From the NCBI GenBank assembly GCA_000169395.1, contig AAXZ01000001.1:682001-746000 (forward strand): a DNA stretch of 64,000 nucleotides, written 5' to 3'. Within the stretch, counting starts at the first letter, position 1; every line of letters starts with the position of its first letter. Of this stretch, positions 1 to 7,536 are shown one piece after another. The position numbers and the translations under genes were made by a program. The notes beneath the pieces are model-generated. The model saw only the letters and a program-made list of their open reading frames with translations, was not told where the DNA came from and did not search any database. This stretch comes from Rhodobacteraceae bacterium HTCC2150. GTDB taxonomy: Bacteria; Pseudomonadota; Alphaproteobacteria; Rhodobacterales; Rhodobacteraceae.

Positions 1-967
1 TCATCATGCGTTCGGCTTGTTCGGCCTCAATGGTTTCTTGGGCTTTTTCAACAAGACTGACGATGTCGCCCATGCCAAGGATACGGCCAGCAACGCGTTC
101 TGGGTGGAATTCTTCCAGCGCGTCCATCTTTTCGCCAAGACCAACAAACTTGATCGGCTTGCCAGTGACCGCGCGCATTGAAAGCGCAGCACCACCACGA
201 CCGTCGCCATCCATACGTGTAAGGACAACGCCAGAAACACCAATCTTGCCGTCAAATTCTTCGGCAACATTCACCGCATCTTGGCCAGTCAGACCATCAA
301 CAACCAACAAAGTCTCGCGTGGTTTTGTTACGTCACGAACGGTTTCGACTTCTTCCATCAACACTTCGTCGATGTGCAGGCGACCGGCAGTATCCAGCAT
401 GTAAACGTCATAGCCGCCAAGTGTGGCTTGCTGTTTGGCGCGTTTCGCGATGTCGACCGGTTTTTGGCCGGCAACGATTGGCAATGTATCAACGCCAATT
501 TGGTTGCCCAAAATGGCAAGCTGTTCCATCGCGGCAGGGCGGTTAACGTCGAGCGACGCCATCAAGACGCGTTTGCCGTTCTTTTCAGTCAGGCGTTTTG
601 CCAGCTTGGCAGTGGTCGTTGTTTTACCAGAACCCTGCAAACCAACCATTAGGATCGGGGCAGGGGCATTGTCGATTTTCAATTCACCCGGAACGGCATT
701 GTCGCCCGCCAGAACATGAACCAATTCGTCATGAACGATTTTGACGACTTGCTGGCCTGGTGTCACAGATTTTGTAACGGCTTGACCAGATGCTTTGTCT
801 TGAACTGCTTTTACGAAATCTCGTGCGACAGCCAGTGAAACGTCAGCTTCCAACAAGGCAACACGCACTTCGCGAAGGGCGGTTTTTACATCCTCATCCG
901 AGAGGGCACCTTGTTTGGTGAGCCGATCAAAAACGCCAGATAAGCGGTCAGATAGATTTTCAAACAT
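1..967 (-). CDS. ffh: Signal recognition particle protein Ffh (3' end outside window)
   Basis: This is the SRP54-type GTPase that binds SRP RNA and signal sequences and delivers ribosomes to FtsY at the inner membrane. Only the first 322 codons are present. Translation from the ATG at 965-967 gives the helical N domain (about 1-95), then the G domain. The P-loop GLQGSGKTT is at 109-117, DTAGR at 192-196, and the TRMD guanine-specificity motif at about 250-253. The sequence leaves the window just after the G domain, so the methionine-rich M domain is not seen. A structured leader lies upstream (1031-1121). The family call is secure. Confidence 0.97.
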   Translation of the reverse strand, partial: MFENLSDRLSGVFDRLTKQGALSDEDVKTALREVRVALLEADVSLAVARDFVKAVQDKASGQAVTKSVTPGQQVVKIVHDELVHVLAGDNAVPGELKIDNAPAPILMVGLQGSGKTTTTAKLAKRLTEKNGKRVLMASLDVNRPAAMEQLAILGNQIGVDTLPIVAGQKPVDIAKRAKQQATLGGYDVYMLDTAGRLHIDEVLMEEVETVRDVTKPRETLLVVDGLTGQDAVNVAEEFDGKIGVSGVVLTRMDGDGRGGAALSMRAVTGKPIKFVGLGEKMDALEEFHPERVAGRILGMGDIVSLVEKAQETIEAEQAERMM

Positions 968-1030
968 TCGCTCGGCCCTTTCGCCGTTTCAACAATAGTC
1001 CGTATATAGGAACGGACCGCACAAACCACA

Positions 1031-1121
1031 AACGCCCCCACGGGCGTAACACGCTGGTGGAGGGCGATCCCAAGCATCACTTGGGACCGGAAGTTATAGC
1101 ACTTCCGGAATAGGGGGCGTT
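1031..1121 (-). promoter_or_regulatory. Structured RNA element upstream of ffh, attenuator-like
   Basis: Reading the minus strand toward ffh, a 9-bp outer pairing (1113-1121 with 1031-1039) encloses two perfect hairpins. The first is 8 bp (1087-1094/1101-1108) and the second 7 bp (1068-1074/1080-1086). The 3' arm of the outer stem can instead form a local 6-bp GC-rich hairpin (1032-1037/1042-1047, four-base loop). That hairpin is followed by a T-rich tract, like a weak intrinsic terminator. Two mutually exclusive folds of this kind are typical of attenuators and riboswitches. The SRP RNA core motif is absent, so this is not 4.5S RNA. I do not recognise the family, and the promoter is uncertain. 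Confidence 0.5.
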
Positions 1122-1236
1122 TACATTGCTATGTGTATAAGAGTCAACAACCCAGATTGGTGACGTTCAAAGACCTGTATCGGAATTTAGTCAAAGAAGT
1201 GCCCAATGGAAAATCTCGCTGGGCACTAAAAGAAAA

Positions 1237-1587
1237 TTACAAAACTTGATCTTTGTGTTTGAAGAGGATGTAGGCGGACAGCACACCCAAAACGGCGGCA
1301 GGCATGGCGCTTGGTCCAATGACAAAAATGTGTGCTACAACGGCGCCGATCATTGTGCATGTTAATAGGCCAGCGCCGATTGCTTGACGGCCATTAACCC
1401 ACAACAAAAGGGCACCGCCCACTTCAATGATGCCTGTGACATACCGAAACCATTGCCCGACACCGACAGCGTCAAACGTGGCGACCATCATTTCTGCGCC
1501 CATAATCTTGGCAATCCCTGCGGCCCCGAATGCCAGTGTCAACAGCACCTTGATTAGGATGATGATATTGCTTTGAATTTTTTCCAT
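1237..1587 (-). CDS. DoxX-like small membrane protein
   Basis: This 116-residue protein is almost entirely hydrophobic, with four predicted membrane helices at roughly 7-27, 45-62, 70-88 and 92-110. Length and helix pattern match the DoxX/DoxX-like family. The early helix carries the family's typical Phe-x3-Gly-x2-Lys pattern (FGAAGIAKI). It lies 22 bp downstream of azoR on the same strand, so the two are probably co-transcribed. DoxX-like proteins often accompany flavin-dependent reductases and are thought to support redox or stress functions at the membrane, but no reaction can be assigned here. Confidence 0.8.
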   Translation of the reverse strand: MEKIQSNIIILIKVLLTLAFGAAGIAKIMGAEMMVATFDAVGVGQWFRYVTGIIEVGGALLLWVNGRQAIGAGLLTCTMIGAVVAHIFVIGPSAMPAAVLGVLSAYILFKHKDQVL

Positions 1588-1609
1588 GGTTCTTCCTTAA
1601 CGTATTCAA

Positions 1610-2197
1610 TCAAGCGGCAATGGCATTGATCTTCGTTGTTGCTGCCTCAAGCTTTTCTTTGGCGCCTGCACCCAGTTGATCAGCGTTTACAAACGTGACG
1701 TCTGTAATGCCAACAAAACCAAGCATATGCTCTAGATAACGCCCTGCAAAATCGATGTCACTGCCAATTTCGGTGCCCCCCGATGCAATCGCCACAATTG
1801 CGCGTTTTCCAGTAAGTAATCCAACTGGCCCGTTTTCAGTGTACTTAAAGGTAACGCCAGCACGCGCAATTTGATCGATCCATGCCTTCAGGGTTGATGG
1901 AACGGAAAAATTGTAAACGGGTGTACCGATAACGATTACATCCGCTGCCTGAAGTTCTGCGACCAATCGATCGGATAATCCAAGTGTATCGATTTGGGTC
2001 GCGGTGCGATCATTTGCAGGGGTGAAGTTGGCCCCAACCCAATTGGTGTCAATAAGTGGCAAAGCGGTTGCAACATCACGTGTTACAACTTTTGCATCTT
2101 TGAAATGCGCGATGATTTGATCGGTAAGTTGGCGGGAAACAGATCCCTCGCGGCGCGCTGAGGCATCGATGCGAAGAAGTCTAAGTTGTGTGCTCAT
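1610..2197 (-). CDS. azoR: FMN-dependent NADH:quinone/azo reductase
   Basis: This 195-residue flavodoxin-fold protein is of the AzoR type. Such enzymes use NADH and FMN for two-electron reduction of quinones and azo compounds in the cytosol. The FMN phosphate-binding loop is the Ser/Arg-rich stretch at about 13-24. PVYNFS (93-98) and ASGGTE (138-143) match the conserved flavin-contact loops. It is the first gene of a probable azoR-doxX operon and is divergent from a LysR regulator whose gene starts 122 bp away. That arrangement suggests direct control by the regulator, perhaps in response to quinones or electrophiles. The physiological substrate is unknown. Confidence 0.92.
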   Translation of the reverse strand: MSTQLRLLRIDASARREGSVSRQLTDQIIAHFKDAKVVTRDVATALPLIDTNWVGANFTPANDRTATQIDTLGLSDRLVAELQAADVIVIGTPVYNFSVPSTLKAWIDQIARAGVTFKYTENGPVGLLTGKRAIVAIASGGTEIGSDIDFAGRYLEHMLGFVGITDVTFVNADQLGAGAKEKLEAATTKINAIAA

Positions 2198-2278
2198 GGT
2201 GTAGATTCCTGATTTCTGAATAAAGATAGCATTGAAATAAGCTGTGCATAGAATGTATAAAGGTCAGGAATGGCCAGT

Positions 2279-2300
2279 ATTGTGTGCGTGATTGCACAAT
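2279..2300. promoter_or_regulatory. Candidate LysR operator between azoR and the LysR gene
   Basis: The intergenic region contains the dyad ATTGTG-N10-CACAAT, which fits the T-N11-A core expected for LysR-type regulators. It lies 20 bp before the LysR start and about 80 bp before azoR, so one site could serve both divergent promoters. The assignment rests on position and symmetry only. Confidence 0.45.
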
Positions 2301-2319
2301 GAAATTTGAAAAATAGGGG

Positions 2320-3198
2320 ATGCACTTGGCTTTTGATGATTGGGATCAGGTTCGTACTGCGTATCACGTGGCGCGATTAGGCACTGTTTCGGCAGCGGCT
2401 GAGGTTATGGGCGTACATCATGCAACTATTATTCGGCATATTGATGCGCTTGAACTGCAACTTGGAACGAAACTCTTCCAACGGCACGCGCGAGGGTACA
2501 CAGCCACAGAGGCGGGAAATGACCTTCTTCGTGTGGCGGATGCGACGCAAGATCAACTTAGCCAACTTGCTGGCCGCCTAAAAGGACAAGGCGAGGCGAT
2601 CAAAGGTGATTTGATCGTGACCTCATTGGAATTCATGTCGCCTTATATCTCGCCGATATTGGCAAGGTTTCAGCAAAAACACCCAGATGTGGAAATTCGC
2701 TTCTTAACAGATGAACGCCTTTTCCGAATGGAATACGGCGAGGCGCATCTTGCCATTCGCGTAGGTCAAAAACCAAGTGACCCCGATTATGTCGTTCAAC
2801 CCTTACGCCAGTTTTCCATGGGTCTGTTTGGCGCAAAATCATATATTGAAAAATTTGGTCAGCCCAAAGGCTTTGCCGATCTTAAAGATCATCGGTTTGT
2901 GGGGTTTGAAGGCGGTGGATCACGGGCGCCAACCCAGACGTGGTTGATTGAAAATGCATTGGCGGAAAACGTTACCTATAAAGTTACCTCAACGATGTCA
3001 GCTTTTGACGCAATTCAAGCTGGCGTGGGGCTTGGTTTTGTCAGTCATGACATTGGCGAACGCGATTCAAACTTAGTACAATGTTTGGAACCAAAAGCAG
3101 AATGGGAGGTTGCCAGTTGGCTGGTGACACATGTTGATTTGCATCGAACGCCAAAAGTTCAGCGCATACTTCGGATGATGAAGGAAAACTTGACGTAG
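2320..3198 (+). CDS. LysR-family transcriptional regulator
   Basis: This 292-residue protein has the standard LysR layout. A winged helix-turn-helix occupies about 5-65 (TVSAAAEVMGVHHATIIRHI, with the usual Leu-Gly-x-Lys-Leu-Phe pattern after it). A linker helix and a periplasmic-binding-protein-like effector domain follow from about residue 93 to the end. It is transcribed away from azoR-doxX, the usual arrangement for a LysR regulator and its target. The inducer cannot be read from the sequence; a quinone, azo or electrophile signal is a guess from the neighbour. Confidence 0.93.
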   Translation: MHLAFDDWDQVRTAYHVARLGTVSAAAEVMGVHHATIIRHIDALELQLGTKLFQRHARGYTATEAGNDLLRVADATQDQLSQLAGRLKGQGEAIKGDLIVTSLEFMSPYISPILARFQQKHPDVEIRFLTDERLFRMEYGEAHLAIRVGQKPSDPDYVVQPLRQFSMGLFGAKSYIEKFGQPKGFADLKDHRFVGFEGGGSRAPTQTWLIENALAENVTYKVTSTMSAFDAIQAGVGLGFVSHDIGERDSNLVQCLEPKAEWEVASWLVTHVDLHRTPKVQRILRMMKENLT

Positions 3199-3351
3199 CG
3201 TTTTCGCAGGTTTGGGCGGGATTGGTGATGCTCAAATGCTGCAAGCGAAAGATTGATCAAGGTTCACAAATATTTGTGTTTCAATTGTTGAATTAATTTG
3301 TCACTTCGCAGTCAGCTTTGCTCGGATGTGAATTTGAGCGACCAAGCAAAA

Positions 3352-3412
3352 CACCGGCGGTTGTTGTTGTTGTGATCGCTGTACCTCGAAAACAGCATGC
3401 AACCGCCCGGTG
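3352..3412. repeat. Imperfect inverted repeat between lysR and arsR genes
   Basis: The arms 3352-3363 and 3400-3412 are complementary over 12 positions with one bulged base. A smaller GCTGT/ACAGC stem nests inside, giving a long two-part stem-loop in the 223-bp gap between the convergent LysR and ArsR genes. It may be a bidirectional terminator, since a T-run follows the right arm on the plus strand. The central bulges are large for that role. Confidence 0.35.
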
Positions 3413-3421
3413 CGTTTTTGG

Positions 3422-3766
3422 CTATCCCGCTATTTCATCCGTACCCTGCGACAACTGTTGGGATAAGAAGCTTTCGAATTCATCCAGATTGACGGATTCA
3501 AATTGGCCAAAACTTTCCATCCATAATGATGCACCACGCATGGCCATTGGTTCCAACTTGCACCACTTTACCCGCCCCCGTTTTTCTTGCGTGATTAAAC
3601 CAGCGCGGGTCAAAATCATCAAATGTTTTGAAATTGCAGCCAGTGACATTTCAAACGGTTCAGCGACATCAGTGACGGCCATGTCATCTTCTAACAGCAA
3701 AGTTAAGATATCCCGCCGTGTGGGGTCGGCGAGTGCTTGAAATGTCATGTCTAACGCGTTGGTCAT
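3422..3766 (-). CDS. ArsR/SmtB-family repressor (SdpR-like, no metal-binding cysteines)
   Basis: This 114-residue single-domain winged-helix regulator carries the family signature LADPTRRDIL near the N-terminus. Its recognition helix is in the segment MSLAAISKHLMILTRAGLI. The ELCVCDL-type metal-binding cysteine motif of classical ArsR/SmtB sensors is absent, which places it with the SdpR-like subgroup. In that subgroup the partner is often an SRPBCC/AHSA1 protein, but none is adjacent here, so it may act on distant genes. A perfect dyad at 3819-3834 upstream of its start is a likely autoregulatory operator. Confidence 0.9.
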   Translation of the reverse strand: MTNALDMTFQALADPTRRDILTLLLEDDMAVTDVAEPFEMSLAAISKHLMILTRAGLITQEKRGRVKWCKLEPMAMRGASLWMESFGQFESVNLDEFESFLSQQLSQGTDEIAG

Positions 3767-3818
3767 GAATTCTGACTATGGGCTGCAGAATGACCCGTCA
3801 ACCAGCATGCGATAAAGA

Positions 3819-3834
3819 TCAACCAAATGGTTGA
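3819..3834. promoter_or_regulatory. 16-bp palindrome, likely ArsR operator
   Basis: The sequence TCAACCA-AA-TGGTTGA is a dyad with 7-bp arms, 53 bp upstream of the ArsR start codon. A further half-site TCAACCA lies at 3798-3804. Placement in the promoter region of a small winged-helix repressor makes autorepression the simplest reading. Confidence 0.5.
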
Positions 3835-3958
3835 ATGTCAGTTTCTATGGAAATGTTGAGTTTTGTTGTGGTGGTACAAGCTGTCGCAGGTAAATGCACA
3901 GAAATAAAAGGTATTTAAAACATATGTTTAAAGAATTTTTTGAGTCTCCAACCATTCG

Positions 3959-3987
3959 TTGACTCTGTGGCGGTGACTGCCTAGAAA
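3959..3987 (+). promoter_or_regulatory. Candidate sigma-70 promoter for the atp operon
   Basis: TTGACT (3959-3964) and TAGAAA (3982-3987) are separated by exactly 17 bp and lie about 30 bp before the chosen atpI start. This is the best match in the 250-bp gap between the divergent ArsR gene and atpI. The rest of that gap holds the ArsR palindrome and AT-rich sequence only. Confidence 0.45.
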
Positions 3988-4017
3988 CGCCCAAACGCAA
4001 ATCACACGGTGTATTTG

Positions 4018-4347
4018 ATGTCCCAAGGTCCTGATCCGGAACGGCTTAAACAGCTAGAAGAAAAGATCGCCAAGGCTAAAGGGGTTGAAGAAGGCACCAG
4101 ATTTGTGGACGAGCATCACGCGCAGGTCCAACATGGATGGCGGATGGTGACCGAGTTAGTGGCCGGTTTGTTGATCGGTTTCGGAATTGGATTTGGATTG
4201 GATAAGGTCTTTGGAACCTTGCCGCTATTTTTGGTTCTTTTTACATTGCTGGGCTTTGTTGCCGGTATACGCGTTATGATGCGAACCGCAGCCGAGATGC
4301 AGCGCGAACAAGATACGCCCCAAGCGGGCACGAACGAAAAGGACTGA
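4018..4347 (+). CDS. atpI: ATP synthase protein I
   Basis: This 109-residue protein has a charged N-terminal half ([13 protein letters not shown]) and two membrane helices at roughly 47-66 and 70-90, as in AtpI. AtpI is an accessory protein thought to help assemble the c-ring and possibly to handle magnesium. It opens the operon atpI-atpB-atpE-atpF'-atpF, with 4 bp to atpB. I chose the ATG at 4018, where the protein begins MSQGPD. A GTG at 4009 would add three residues (MYL) and has no better ribosome-binding site. Confidence 0.9.
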   Translation: MSQGPDPERLKQLEEKIAKAKGVEEGTRFVDEHHAQVQHGWRMVTELVAGLLIGFGIGFGLDKVFGTLPLFLVLFTLLGFVAGIRVMMRTAAEMQREQDTPQAGTNEKD

Positions 4348-4351
4348 CATC

Positions 4352-5107
4352 GTGGCAAGCGAAGCAGCAGCACCAAGTGGCCTACAGATCCATCCAATGG
4401 ATCAGTTTGTTGTACATCCTCTATTCGGCGATGGCCCGATTCACTGGTATACGCCAACAAACGCAAGTCTATGGATGTTGCTAACTGTTGTTGCGGTTGT
4501 CCTTTTGTTGGTTATCGGCACACGCGGCCGTGCAATCGTTCCAAGCCGTTCGCAATCAATTGCGGAAATGGCATACGGTTTCATCTATAAAATGGTAGAA
4601 GACGTCGCCGGCAAAGACGCTGTTGGCTACTTCCCATATATCATGACACTGTTCATGTTCATCGTTATGGCGAACTTCTTGGGCCTTATCCCTATGTCAT
4701 TCGCGACAACATCGCATATCGCCGTAACAGCGATCATGGCGATGGCGGTGTTCCTATTCGTTACATTGCTGGGCATATTTAAACATGGTTTTGGCTTCCT
4801 TCACCTGTTTTGGATCGGCTCTGCACCCCTTATCTTGCGCCCAATCTTGGCCTTGATCGAGGTTATCTCTTACTTCGTGCGCCCTGTTAGCCACTCCATT
4901 CGTTTGGCGGGTAACATGATGGCTGGCCACGCGGTTATCAAAGTTTTTGCTGGCTTTGCTGGTGTACTAGGTGTGGGGGCGGTTGCGCCTATCGCGGCAA
5001 TCACTGCCGTATACGCGCTAGAAACACTGGTGGCTTTCATCCAAGCATATGTGTTTGCAATCTTGACCTGCGTTTATCTGAAAGACGCACTGCATCCACA
5101 TCACTAA
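4352..5107 (+). CDS. atpB: F0F1 ATP synthase subunit a
   Basis: This 251-residue integral membrane protein forms the stator half-channels through which protons reach the c-ring. The essential arginine lies in [16 protein letters not shown] (Arg184), with the conserved Asn and His residues around it. Several hydrophobic helices run through the chain (about 40-58, 97-113, 122-142, 195-219 and 220-242). The start is the GTG at 4352, four bases after the atpI stop. No catalytic residue is missing. Confidence 0.98.
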   Translation: MASEAAAPSGLQIHPMDQFVVHPLFGDGPIHWYTPTNASLWMLLTVVAVVLLLVIGTRGRAIVPSRSQSIAEMAYGFIYKMVEDVAGKDAVGYFPYIMTLFMFIVMANFLGLIPMSFATTSHIAVTAIMAMAVFLFVTLLGIFKHGFGFLHLFWIGSAPLILRPILALIEVISYFVRPVSHSIRLAGNMMAGHAVIKVFAGFAGVLGVGAVAPIAAITAVYALETLVAFIQAYVFAILTCVYLKDALHPHH

Positions 5108-5161
5108 GAACACTACGAAACTAATCTATCAAACTAATTCCAAGTCGTAAGGAGACTGATC

Positions 5162-5398
5162 ATGGAAGGCGATATCGTACAAATGGGCGCATACATTGGT
5201 GCCGGACTAGCATGTACTGGCATGGGCGGCGCAGCCGTTGGCGTGGGTACTGTAGTTGGTAACTTCATCTCGGGTGCCCTACGTAACCCATCAGCTGCTG
5301 CTAGCCAGACAGCGACAATGTTTATCGGTATTGCGTTTGCCGAAGCGCTAGGGATCTTCTCGTTCCTTGTAGCACTTCTGCTTATGTTTGCTGTTTAA
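5162..5398 (+). CDS. atpE: F0F1 ATP synthase subunit c
   Basis: This 78-residue hairpin of two membrane helices forms the rotating proton ring. The glycine-rich first helix, the polar Arg-Asn-Pro loop (41-43) and the proton-carrying Glu61 in FAEALGIF are all present. The Glu lacks the polar neighbours of sodium-binding c subunits, so proton coupling is expected. A strong ribosome-binding site (AAGGAG) precedes the ATG. A stem-loop follows the gene (5428-5449), fitting the need for many c copies per complex. Confidence 0.98.
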   Translation: MEGDIVQMGAYIGAGLACTGMGGAAVGVGTVVGNFISGALRNPSAAASQTATMFIGIAFAEALGIFSFLVALLLMFAV

Positions 5399-5427
5399 TT
5401 TCTGACGAACCACCCTTACGTGCTGGG

Positions 5428-5449
5428 CGGGTCTGTTAGGATCCGCCTT
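5428..5449 (+). promoter_or_regulatory. Intercistronic stem-loop between atpE and atpF'
   Basis: An 8-bp stem with one G-U pair (5428-5435 with 5442-5449) and a six-base loop follows the atpE stop by about 30 bases. It has no long T-run, so it looks like a 3' stabiliser or partial attenuator, not a full terminator. Such a hairpin would let the c-subunit message outlast the rest. Confidence 0.45.
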
Positions 5450-5478
5450 TGGCATCATCCGGTTCCAGGAGTTTAGAC

Positions 5479-6033
5479 ATGGCGACTACAACGCATACTA
5501 ACACAGAGGCGGCACATGGTGCCGATCACGCAGCAGAAGCCGTAGGCATGCCGCAGCTTGATTTTTCCTCGTTTCCCAACCAGATTTTCTGGCTGATTGT
5601 CACACTTGTGGCGATCTATCTTGTGCTGTCGCGTGTGGCCTTGCCACGTATCGCGTCTGTTTTGGCTGAACGCCAAGGCACAATCACAAAAGACATCGCG
5701 CGTGCCGAAGAGCTTAAGCAAGCTGCGGTTGATGCCGAAGCTGCCTATAACAAGGCGCTGGCTGATGCCCGTTCTGAAGCGCAAGAAATCATCGCTGCTG
5801 CGAAGGCTGATATCCAAAAAGAACTGGATGCTGCCGTTGCTGTTGCAGACGCTGAAATTTCTGCGAAAGCCGCTGAATCTGAAAAAGCGATCACTGCCAT
5901 CCGCGACAGCGCGATGACCAGTGTAACTGATGTTGCTAATGATATTGCCAAAGACATTGTCTCAGCAGTTTCTACAGCAAAAATCGACGCTAAATCGCTA
6001 AAGGCCGCTGTTAGCAGCCGGTTGAAAGGGTAA
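5479..6033 (+). CDS. atpF': F0F1 ATP synthase subunit b'
   Basis: This 184-residue b-type stalk protein has one membrane helix at about 37-58 and then a long alanine- and glutamate-rich helix that dimerises with subunit b and holds F1 in place. I place the start at the ATG at 5479, preceded by AGGAG at seven bases. An in-frame upstream start at 5449 overlaps the hairpin and has no such site. The extra b-like subunit next to b is typical of alphaproteobacteria and phototrophs. The N-terminus is His/Ala-rich and probably unstructured. Confidence 0.93.
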   Translation: MATTTHTNTEAAHGADHAAEAVGMPQLDFSSFPNQIFWLIVTLVAIYLVLSRVALPRIASVLAERQGTITKDIARAEELKQAAVDAEAAYNKALADARSEAQEIIAAAKADIQKELDAAVAVADAEISAKAAESEKAITAIRDSAMTSVTDVANDIAKDIVSAVSTAKIDAKSLKAAVSSRLKG

Positions 6034-6037
6034 GACA

Positions 6038-6595
6038 ATGAAAAAACTGACCCTTCTCATTCTCGCCGCTAGCGCAACACCTGCTTTTGCCGCTTCTGGT
6101 CCTTTCTTTAGCCTTTTCAACACCAACTTCGTTGTTTGGCTGGCTTTCATCGCGTTTATCGCCGTGTTGGTTTACCTGAAGGTTCCTGGCAAACTTGGTG
6201 GCGCACTTGATGCGCGTGCAAATGACATTCGTTCCGAGTTGGACGAAGCCAAAGCACTGCGTGAAGAAGCACAAACTTTGTTGGCATCTTACGAGCGCAA
6301 ACAGCGCGAAGTTGCGGAACAATCCGAACGGATTATCGTCACAGCTAAAGAAGAAGCCGCGGTTGCTGCTGCAAAAGCTAAAGATGAATTGAAAACTTCT
6401 ATCGAACGCCGTCTGGCTGCCGCCGAAGATCAAATTACTTCTGCTGAAGCGAAAGCGATCCAACAAGTGCGCGACTCGGCTGTTTCAGTTGCAATTGGCG
6501 CCGCTGGCGATGCGATTGCTGCAAAAATGACAGCCGCAGACAGCAACGCGTTGATCGACGAAGCAATTGCTAACGCAGGTTCAAAACTGCACTAA
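6038..6595 (+). CDS. atpF: F0F1 ATP synthase subunit b
   Basis: This 185-residue stalk subunit has a hydrophobic N-terminus resembling a signal sequence (ending near AFAAS), a membrane helix at about 27-48, and then a continuous charged helix to the C-terminus. It starts 4 bp after atpF' and closes the operon, and an intrinsic terminator follows at once. The F1 genes atpHAGDC are not in the window; their separation from the F0 genes is normal in alphaproteobacteria. Confidence 0.95.
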   Translation: MKKLTLLILAASATPAFAASGPFFSLFNTNFVVWLAFIAFIAVLVYLKVPGKLGGALDARANDIRSELDEAKALREEAQTLLASYERKQREVAEQSERIIVTAKEEAAVAAAKAKDELKTSIERRLAAAEDQITSAEAKAIQQVRDSAVSVAIGAAGDAIAAKMTAADSNALIDEAIANAGSKLH

Positions 6596-6615
6596 AGCGA
6601 TTTCAATAAATTCGA

Positions 6616-6648
6616 AAAAACCCGGCCATTGCGTCGGGTTTTTTTGTG
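6616..6648 (+). terminator. Intrinsic terminator of the atp operon
   Basis: A stem built on AAACCCGGC and its near-complement GTCGGGTTT with a short loop is followed by an unbroken run of T residues. It begins about 20 bases after the atpF stop. Confidence 0.85.
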
Positions 6649-6697
6649 CCTCTTAGCAACTAGTGCGGATCAAGCTTATGACAGAGCGGGCTATAGG

Positions 6698-7465
6698 CTA
6701 ACTCTCGTTGATATGGGCTAGCCTTAGGCGCGAAATTTTTTCATTTCTATCGGCTTTCTGTCCCTGATAAAGAGCGTTTTCAACGAAGCTTAGATGATCA
6801 CTTACGGCCATTCTGGCGGCCGCTGGATCGCGTTTCTGCAATGCGTCATTTATTGCACGATGCTGATCTAAAAGCGTGCCACGCGTTGTGCGTTGTTTGA
6901 AGATGACCTGCCGATTGTAAAATACGCCTTGTTGCAGCAAATCAAACATTGAACGCATCATATGCAGCATGATGACGTTATGGCTGGCCTCAATGATTGC
7001 CATATGAAATTCAGCGTCAAGTTTTGCCTCAATGGCTGCATCGCGTTTTTCATGTGCGATTTCCATCTTCAAAAATATAGCATTTACAATTTGGAGATCG
7101 GTTTCAGAACCCATAGCCGCGGCGCGTTCAACCGCGAGGCATTCTAGGTCGCGACGAAAAGCGATGTAATCGGTGACCGCGGCATCATGGCGTTCAAACA
7201 ACCGGATCAAAGCAGGTGAAAAGGCCGACCCCAAAACATCAGCGACAAAAATCCCGGAACCAGCCTTGCTTGAAAGAAGACCGTCATTTTGCAGCTGGGC
7301 AATGGCATCACGCAAAGAAGGCCGAGAAACACCCAATCTTTCAGCGAGTTCACGTTCAGCGGGCAAGCGTTCACCTGGGCGTAGAATGCCACGAAGGATC
7401 AAATTTTCGATTTGATCCACTACCGCATGAGATAGTTTTTCAGATTGGATGGGTTGAAATGGCAC
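6698..7465 (-). CDS. FadR-type GntR regulator, proposed GlcC/LldR-like repressor of glcDEF
   Basis: This 255-residue regulator has an N-terminal GntR winged helix (about 8-75, with GERLPAERELAERLGVSRPS) and a C-terminal all-helical FCD domain. FCD domains of this class (PdhR, LldR, GlcC) bind small carboxylates, often through a metal site. The family is firm but the ligand is not shown by sequence alone. Its own promoter carries the palindrome at 7481-7505. A palindrome of identical spacing sits on the glcDEF promoter at 27571-27595, from which I infer a role in glycolate or lactate control. No metabolic gene is directly adjacent. Confidence 0.9.
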   Translation of the reverse strand: MPFQPIQSEKLSHAVVDQIENLILRGILRPGERLPAERELAERLGVSRPSLRDAIAQLQNDGLLSSKAGSGIFVADVLGSAFSPALIRLFERHDAAVTDYIAFRRDLECLAVERAAAMGSETDLQIVNAIFLKMEIAHEKRDAAIEAKLDAEFHMAIIEASHNVIMLHMMRSMFDLLQQGVFYNRQVIFKQRTTRGTLLDQHRAINDALQKRDPAAARMAVSDHLSFVENALYQGQKADRNEKISRLRLAHINES

Positions 7466-7480
7466 AGTATTCCCCTGTTG

Positions 7481-7519
7481 AAGTGGTCAGTTTATATGAC
7501 CACTTCCCAATTCTATCAA
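7481..7519 (-). promoter_or_regulatory. Autoregulated promoter with GntR operator TGGT-N11-ACCA
   Basis: A perfect dyad with 9-bp arms occupies 7481-7489 and 7497-7505 (AAGTGGTCA and TGACCACTT). On the minus strand a -35 box TTGATA (7514-7519) and a -10 box TATAAA (7491-7496) are exactly 17 bp apart. The -10 box lies in the centre of the dyad, so a bound dimer would block RNA polymerase. The regulator's start codon lies 15 bp downstream. Confidence 0.75.
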
Positions 7520-7536
7520 GATTTTTAGCGTGACAC

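Noticed and set aside
886-1080. 64-codon reading frame on the minus strand across the ffh start and its leader
   Set aside because: It overlaps the true Ffh N-terminus in another frame and crosses the structured leader; it has no protein-like composition or family match.
1031-1121. 4.5S SRP RNA gene next to ffh
   Set aside because: The conserved SRP RNA core (GGAAG...AGCA-type loop motif) is missing and the fold has two side hairpins instead of one long rod.
3318-3740. 140-codon plus-strand frame opposite the ArsR gene
   Set aside because: It is the complement of a clear ArsR protein; the composition is low-complexity and it has no recognisable domain.
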